From Bilophila wadsworthia ATCC 49260 (GTDB taxonomy: Bacteria > Desulfobacterota > Desulfovibrionia > Desulfovibrionales > Desulfovibrionaceae), in NCBI RefSeq assembly GCF_000701705.1, contig NZ_JNJP01000010.1:13549-77548 (forward strand): 64,000 bases of DNA, written 5' to 3'. Positions 58,735 through 64,000 of this stretch are shown piece by piece. Made by a program: the position numbers and the translations under genes. How positions within the stretch are numbered: the first letter of the stretch is position 1; each line of letters starts with the position of its first letter. The notes under the pieces are model-generated. The model saw only the letters and a program-made list of their open reading frames with translations, did no database searches and had not been told where the DNA came from.

Positions 58735-59121
58735 ATGAAAAAATTGCTTTTTCTGGCGGCGCTGACCCTGTGTGCCGCGCCTGCGTATGCCGCCCCCGAT
58801 CGTTTTGAACAGATGGATAAGGATGGCAACGGACAGGTGGATTGGGAAGAGTTCCAGGCTGCCGTCCCCGGCATGAAGCGCCCCGCCTTCGACACGATCG
58901 ACGCCGACAAGAGCGGCGGCATCTGCCGCAGCGAATGGGACAACTTCATGAAATCCCATATGGGCGGCCAGAAGGGAATGCCTCCCGCCGGAATGGGTAT
59001 GCCAGCGGGCATGGGCGGCAAAGCCATGCCTCCCGCCGGAGCCGAAAAGGGCGGTATGCCCATGATTCAGCCCCCCGTGCAGCAGGGCGAAGCCCCCGGC
59101 ATCGTACCCCCGAAAAACTAG
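58735..59121 (+). CDS. Exported EF-hand protein
   Basis: The 128-residue protein has a signal peptide ending APAYAAPD and two EF-hand loops: DKDGNGQVDWEE near residue 28 and DADKSGGICRSE near 55. The C-terminal 50 residues are Gly/Met/Pro-rich repeats (MPPAGMGMPAGMGG). It probably binds calcium in the periplasm. It is a separate unit before glnS. Confidence 0.85.
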   Translation: MKKLLFLAALTLCAAPAYAAPDRFEQMDKDGNGQVDWEEFQAAVPGMKRPAFDTIDADKSGGICRSEWDNFMKSHMGGQKGMPPAGMGMPAGMGGKAMPPAGAEKGGMPMIQPPVQQGEAPGIVPPKN

Positions 59122-59190
59122 CTCTCAAACGGAACCTCGCGGTTTCATAAACGCCAGCCGCCCTCTGAAGGCGGCAGCAAAGGATTGTTC

Positions 59191-60906
59191 ATGAACATGG
59201 ATGCTTCCTCCACGGAAACGGCTTCCTCCACACCGGAAAACAGCGTCGGACTGGATTTTCTGCACGTCCGCATCAATCAGGACAACGCCTCCGGGCGCTT
59301 CGGCAGGAAAGTCCACACCCGGTTCCCTCCTGAGCCGAACGGCTATCTGCACATCGGCCACGCCAAATCCATCTGCATCAACTTCGGGTTGGCGCAAGAG
59401 TACGGCGGGCTGTGCAACCTGCGCTTCGACGATACCAATCCGGTGAAGGAAGATACCGAATACGTGGATTCCATCCGTGAAGACGTGCACTGGCTCGGCG
59501 GCGAATGGGACGATCGGGAATATTACGCTTCCAACTACTTCGATCAATTGTATGCGTTCGCCGAGCAGCTCATCCGTGACGGCAAGGCGTATGTGGACAG
59601 CCAGAGCGCCGAGGAAATCCGCGCCAGCCGGGGCACGCTGACGCAGCCGGGCACGGAAAGCCCATACCGGAACCGTTCCATCGAGGAAAACTTCGATCTG
59701 TTCCACCGGATGCGCGGCGGCGAGTTCGCCGACGGGGAGCATGTGCTCCGCGCCAAGATCGACATGGCCTCTCCCAACGTGGTCATGCGTGACCCCACGC
59801 TGTACCGCATCCGCCATGCCGAACACCACCGGACCGGCGACAAGTGGTGCGTCTATCCCATGTACGACTTTACGCACTGCCTGTCCGACTCGCTGGAAGG
59901 CATTACGCACTCCATCTGCACGCTGGAGTTCGTCAACAACCGCGAGCTGTACGACTGGGTGCTCGACGCGCTGAACGTGTACCACCCGCAGCAGATCGAG
60001 TTCGCCCGCCTTGGCCTGACCTACACCGTGCTGTCCAAGCGCAAGCTCATCCAGCTCGTGAAGGGCGGGTTCGTGCGCGGCTGGGACGATCCCCGTATGC
60101 CCACCATTTGCGGGATGCGACGCCGGGGATACACCCCGGAAGCCATCCGTGACTTCTGCTCGCGCATCGGCGTGGCCCGCGCGGAAAATCTGGTTGAATA
60201 CAGCCTGCTCGAGTTCTGCGTGCGCGAGCACCTGAACGCGATCGCGCCGCGCACGATGGCCGTACTCGATCCGATCAAGGTCGTCATCGAGAACTATCCT
60301 GAAGGGCAGGTGGAATGGTTCGACATGCCTTTCAGTCAGGACGGCAGCGTGGAAGGCAGCCGCAAGGTGCCGTTCAGCCGTGAGCTTTATATCGAGCGGG
60401 ACGACTTCCGCGAAGATCCGCCGAAGAAGTTCCACCGCCTCTTCCCCGGTTCGGAAGTCCGCCTGCGTTATGCCTACTATGTCACGTGCAAGGACGTGAT
60501 CAAAGACGCGGACGGCAACATCGTGGAGCTTCGCTGTACCTATGATCCGGAATCGAAGGGCGGGGCCACGCCCGACGGACGCAAGATCAAGGGCACCATC
60601 CATTGGGTTTCCGTGCCCCACGCCGTATCCGCCGAAGTGCGCCTGTACGAGCACTTGTTTACGTCCCCGACGCCCGGCAATACGCCCGAAGGCGTGGAGT
60701 TCACGGATCTGCTGAACCCCGACTCCATGCGTGTCGTGACCGCGCAGGTCGAACCCGCTCTGGCGGAATTCCCCGCCGGGTCCCGCGTGCAGTTCGAGCG
60801 CCTCGGGTATTTCTGTGTCGATCCGGACAGCAAGCCCGGTGCGCCTGTCTTCAACAGGACTGTGACGCTCAAGGATTCGTGGGCGAAGATCGAAGGCAAA
60901 CAATAA
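59191..60906 (+). CDS. glnS: Glutaminyl-tRNA synthetase
   Basis: The 571-residue class I synthetase has the HIGH motif in [15 protein letters not shown] and the KMSKS counterpart VLSKRKL. The ATG at 59191 has AAAGGA 7 bp upstream; a TTG at 59185 is less likely. The C-terminal anticodon-binding beta-barrels are present, and length is normal. Confidence 0.97.
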   Translation: MNMDASSTETASSTPENSVGLDFLHVRINQDNASGRFGRKVHTRFPPEPNGYLHIGHAKSICINFGLAQEYGGLCNLRFDDTNPVKEDTEYVDSIREDVHWLGGEWDDREYYASNYFDQLYAFAEQLIRDGKAYVDSQSAEEIRASRGTLTQPGTESPYRNRSIEENFDLFHRMRGGEFADGEHVLRAKIDMASPNVVMRDPTLYRIRHAEHHRTGDKWCVYPMYDFTHCLSDSLEGITHSICTLEFVNNRELYDWVLDALNVYHPQQIEFARLGLTYTVLSKRKLIQLVKGGFVRGWDDPRMPTICGMRRRGYTPEAIRDFCSRIGVARAENLVEYSLLEFCVREHLNAIAPRTMAVLDPIKVVIENYPEGQVEWFDMPFSQDGSVEGSRKVPFSRELYIERDDFREDPPKKFHRLFPGSEVRLRYAYYVTCKDVIKDADGNIVELRCTYDPESKGGATPDGRKIKGTIHWVSVPHAVSAEVRLYEHLFTSPTPGNTPEGVEFTDLLNPDSMRVVTAQVEPALAEFPAGSRVQFERLGYFCVDPDSKPGAPVFNRTVTLKDSWAKIEGKQ

Positions 60907-61314
60907 AGAAAAGAGAGGAAGGCTCCTGTTTATGGAGCGTCCTATAGGCATGAGGCTGAAAGGGGGCTGTGCGGCGGGATTCCGTTTGCGCGGCCTCCTT
61001 TTTTGGGGAGAAGACTCTAGCCCTTTGCGGAAAGGTTTTTGAGGCAGGGGAATCCGTAGGGCTGCTGGCCGTTGGCGCGTTGGGAGGGACGGGCAGCCGG
61101 GAGACGCAAACGTGCTTTGTGGAAACGGCATGTTTGGCGCGAAGATAAAGGATGAAGATATTCTTTCCCTGAGTGAAATCAGGGACTGTGCTTTTCTTTT
61201 GAAGCCTGTATGATGAAGCCTTGCGGGGGAAGCGCCTCCGTGCTAGAGCTTGCCCCGCATCTTGCGTATAACTTTTTTGACAAGCCGTGCTTGCCGTTTT
61301 TTAGAGGCCGCGTC
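60907..61314. other. Intergenic region between glnS and the deacetylase gene
   Basis: About 400 bp. It holds the glnS terminator (arms 60959-60972 and 60988-61001, 14 bp with three G-U or mismatched pairs, then T5). The rest carries no supported gene. Confidence 0.65.
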
Positions 61315-62274
61315 ATGATTCTCGCCCGATTGATTCGTGTCTGTGCGTCCGCGCTGCTGTGCGCAGGGGTCTCGTTGTTCCCCGGAAACGCTTCCGCTGA
61401 TGGCGCGGGGACGGTGGTGGACGGTCGCGCCATCTTGAAAATGAGCAAGGGGAGCAATCTTTGCGCGTTGACGTTTGACGACGGCCCGAGCAGCCACACG
61501 GAACGCCTGATGGAGATCCTGCGGGAGCGGGGTATTCATGCCACGTTTTTTGTTGTGGGCAAACAGGTCAAATACCACCCCGAGCTCATTGTACGCCTTC
61601 AGCAGGAAGGGCACGAAATCGGCAACCACACCTATTCGCACAAGTCGCTCCGCCACCTTTCCGTTGACGCGCAACGGAGCGAAATCCTGAGTGTTCAGGA
61701 ATTATTGCGGAAACTCGGCGTGCATTCGCGCTACATCCGGCCGCCGTACGGAAATTTTGACGCCAACACTGTGGCGATAGCCAAGGCCGAAGGGGCGGAC
61801 ATCATGCTGTGGTCCATCGACAGCATGGACTGGTCCAAGCGGGCGAGCATCGAAAATATGAAGACGCTCATCAGCGGCCAGAAGCTGCGCGGCGTTTTCC
61901 TGTTCCACGATACGCATGAGCAGACCATAGAAGCCCTGCCTGAAATTCTTGATCGCCTCATTGCGGACGGCTGCCAGTTTGTGACGGTTTCCGAGTACCT
62001 TGCGGCCTTGCGCCAAGATGCCCTGCCCGAAGGTGTCAACGTGGCCGCCCCCGCGATTCAGGAGAACCCGCATCAGCCGGTTCCCCCGCAGGGCACCCAA
62101 GCGGAGCGGGAAGCGCCGCAGCAGTTGTTCCAGCCCGGCGACGTGCATGAAGTCCGCCAGCCGATGGCCCCGAGGCCGAAGGCGGCGGAAACCCCCGGAG
62201 CCGAGCAGATGGCCGGGCATTCTACGAATATGAACGATGCCGAACCAGCGGCCTTGCGGACGTCGATGCTGTAA
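61315..62274 (+). CDS. Secreted polysaccharide deacetylase (NodB family)
   Basis: From the ATG at 61315 the 319-residue protein begins with a signal peptide (ending GNASADG). The NodB motifs are LTFDDGPSSHT (metal Asp pair), HEIGNHTYSHKSL (metal His pair), IRPPYG and a final LFHDTHEQT. It would remove acetyl groups from cell-wall or envelope polysaccharide. The last 80 residues are Pro/Gln-rich. An earlier start at 61210 is less likely because it precedes the signal peptide by 35 residues. Confidence 0.9.
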   Translation: MILARLIRVCASALLCAGVSLFPGNASADGAGTVVDGRAILKMSKGSNLCALTFDDGPSSHTERLMEILRERGIHATFFVVGKQVKYHPELIVRLQQEGHEIGNHTYSHKSLRHLSVDAQRSEILSVQELLRKLGVHSRYIRPPYGNFDANTVAIAKAEGADIMLWSIDSMDWSKRASIENMKTLISGQKLRGVFLFHDTHEQTIEALPEILDRLIADGCQFVTVSEYLAALRQDALPEGVNVAAPAIQENPHQPVPPQGTQAEREAPQQLFQPGDVHEVRQPMAPRPKAAETPGAEQMAGHSTNMNDAEPAALRTSML

Positions 62275-62292
62275 CGCCAGAGATGGCGTACA

Positions 62293-62320
62293 AAAAAAGG
62301 GAACCGAAGTTCCCTTTTTT
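62293..62320. terminator. Bidirectional terminator after the deacetylase gene
   Basis: Perfect 12-bp arms (A6GGGAAC and GTTCCCT6) enclose a 4-base loop. It serves both the deacetylase gene and the convergent YchJ-like gene. Confidence 0.9.
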
Positions 62321-62344
62321 CATATCATGCGTTGACGGTTGGGT

Positions 62345-62833
<489 letters not shown>

Positions 62834-63193
62834 GGGGTTCCTCCGGGATAAGACAGGCGTGCGGCCTGCGTGTAGTGATGTGGGGACTGGTTACGGTTTC
62901 GCGTCCTCGGAGTCAAGCCCGGTCTCTGAAACCAGAACAGCCCGCGTAAAGCGGGCCGTTATGGGAGGAAGAAAGTGATGAAGAAAGAAGAAAGGAATTA
63001 CTTTATCTATAGCAATGTGCGTGCCAACATCGCGTAAAAATCGTTTTTTCTGTTTTTGACAAGAGTTGTAGTGTATTACGGGAAAGTCAAAAAAGCGTTC
63101 CCCCGCGGCGGGGTGTCATAATTTGTACCCGCCCGGACAACCCCTTGGTATCCGGCACGTGGGAACCAAAAAATTTTACCACAGGAGATCCGT
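62834..63193. other. Intergenic region upstream of mobB
   Basis: About 360 bp. It contains a GCCCGC/GCGGGC hairpin near 62941-62957 and a TTGACA-like box near 63055, but no promoter pair is clear. An 18-codon frame near 62980 with GGAGGAAG upstream is too short to accept. No known riboswitch is recognised. Confidence 0.5.
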
Positions 63194-63943
63194 ATGCAAG
63201 CCATCAGTATCATAGGGTTCAGCAATTCCGGCAAGACGACGCTCATTTCCCGGCTTTCCGAGTGCCTGGAAGCCCGAGGCCTCAAAGTCGCCATTGCCAA
63301 ACACACCCATCACGAACTGGACAAGCCGGACACGGATACCGCGCTTTTGATGGGCCCGAAACGGACCATCGTGGGGTTGAGCAATACGAAGGACGGCAAG
63401 GGCGAAGCCATGATCCATTGGGGGCATCCGTGCTTCCTCCGGGATTTGGTCCCTCTGCTGGATGCGGACATCCTGCTGGTGGAAGGAGGCAAAACCATCG
63501 GCTGGCTGCCGCGTATCTTGTGTTTGCGGACCACCCCGGAACTTTTGACGGCGCTTCCGGAAGGCTGCAAGGCTCTGCGCCCCGAGCTGGCGCTCGCTAC
63601 GTATGGGGACAACAAGCTCCCCGGGCTGCCGTCGTTCACGGCCGAAGATCTGGATGCGCTGGTCGATCTGGTTCTTGAAAAGGGCTTTTTGTTGCCCGCG
63701 CTGGATTGCGGAGCTTGCGGGGAAGCGGACTGTACCGCCATGACGCAGCGCATCGTGGCTGGAGAGAAGACGCCCGGCGATTGCGTGGCCGCGCGCGGGA
63801 GCATTGAAGTCACCGTCAACGGTCAGTCCGTGGGGCTTAACCCCTTTACGGCGCAGATGCTTTCCGGCGGCATCAAGGGGATGCTCGGTGCGCTCAAGGG
63901 CATGGTCCCCGGCGGTGAGGTTATTATTAGGATGAAAGGGTAG
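63194..63943 (+). CDS. mobB: MobB-like molybdopterin-guanine dinucleotide protein with Cys-rich C-terminal domain
   Basis: The 249-residue protein starts behind ACAGGAG. The N-terminal 160 residues are a MobB GTPase, with P-loop GFSNSGKTTLISRL and IAKHTHHELDKPDTD. The C-terminal part adds DCGACGEADCTAM and a later GDCVAARG, a four-cysteine set that could bind an iron-sulfur cluster. Such fused forms would serve Mo/W enzymes such as formate dehydrogenases of anaerobes; that link is inference. Confidence 0.88.
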   Translation: MQAISIIGFSNSGKTTLISRLSECLEARGLKVAIAKHTHHELDKPDTDTALLMGPKRTIVGLSNTKDGKGEAMIHWGHPCFLRDLVPLLDADILLVEGGKTIGWLPRILCLRTTPELLTALPEGCKALRPELALATYGDNKLPGLPSFTAEDLDALVDLVLEKGFLLPALDCGACGEADCTAMTQRIVAGEKTPGDCVAARGSIEVTVNGQSVGLNPFTAQMLSGGIKGMLGALKGMVPGGEVIIRMKG

Positions 63944-63960
63944 GGATGCAGATGTGGGGA

Positions 63961-64000
63961 GGGGAGGAAGGACCTTTCTGAAGAAAGGTCCTTCCTCCCC
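63961..64000. terminator. mobB terminator at the window edge
   Basis: Perfect 19-bp arms (63961-63979 and 63982-64000) with a 2-base loop. The inner CTTTCTGAAGAAAG resembles the fumarase terminator. The sequence stops at the right arm, so a following T-tract cannot be seen. Confidence 0.75.

Noticed and set aside
59125..61131. 668-codon minus-strand frame opposite glnS
   Set aside because: It is a by-product of GC-rich codon use in glnS. It has no ribosome site, and the glnS protein is clearly real.
62980..63040. 18-codon leader-peptide-like frame upstream of mobB
   Set aside because: It has a ribosome-site-like word but is too short, has no amino-acid run of regulatory type, and no attenuator pair follows it.
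62834..63193. Molybdenum-cofactor riboswitch before mobB
   Set aside because: I could not match the region to the known consensus structure; only a short GC hairpin is evident.

Overview
The window looks like one end of a large integrated conjugative element in the chromosome of a Desulfovibrionaceae-like bacterium. About 53 kb (positions 1-53,060) is element DNA. The rest (about 53,140-64,000) is GC-rich core chromosome: ilvD, a two-subunit fumarase, glnS, an EF-hand protein, a polysaccharide deacetylase, a YchJ-like protein and mobB. The two parts meet at a tRNA-Glu(TTC) gene at 53,063-53,139, the probable attachment site. The other end of the element lies left of position 1, so its excision integrase is probably not in view. 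The taxon is inferred from gene content and protein style, not from a search.

Layout of the element. Positions 1-8,950: an IncP (RP4)-type DNA-processing region with traM-L-K leftward, an oriT, then traJ-I-G-F and an ArdC/primase fusion rightward. Positions 9,044-11,910: an MntA-HepT toxin-antitoxin pair, a ParA partition operon, a repeat- and palindrome-rich region, and the antirestriction gene klcA. Positions 11,911-18,801: a tyrosine recombinase, a MucR-type regulator and a multi-cassette inversion system (shufflon). The shufflon swaps the C-terminal half of a secreted phage-tail-collar protein; it carries six copies of an 18-bp site, an IS5-family insertion and two related 30-codon ORFs. 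Positions 18,798-31,420: prepilin peptidase, an RdgC-like protein, topoisomerase III, unknown genes, trbM, higBA and trbL, trbK-like, trbJ, trbI, trbG. Positions 31,511-42,167: a complete R64-type thin-pilus set (pilT, V, M, S, R, Q, P, O, N, L). Positions 42,190-47,030: trbF-E-D-C-B. Positions 47,140-53,012: a replication-like protein, a probable antisense RNA and an accessory region with a duplicated gene module.

How it fits together. The Trb proteins would form the mating channel, TraG the coupling protein and TraI/J/K the relaxosome at oriT. The Pil proteins would form a thin pilus that holds donor and recipient together. The trb operon is split in two by the pil operon. The gene at the upstream join has a TrbH-like N-terminus and a TcpQ/PilL-like C-terminus. 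In plasmid R64 the shufflon varies PilV, the pilus-tip adhesin. Here PilV is invariant, and the shufflon varies a separate Sec-exported protein that is translationally coupled to the prepilin peptidase. I regard this relocated tail-collar shufflon, with its paired small ORFs, as the strongest candidate for an undescribed system. Short AT-rich membrane-protein genes on the opposite strand sit at several operon joints and may be exclusion or defence cargo.
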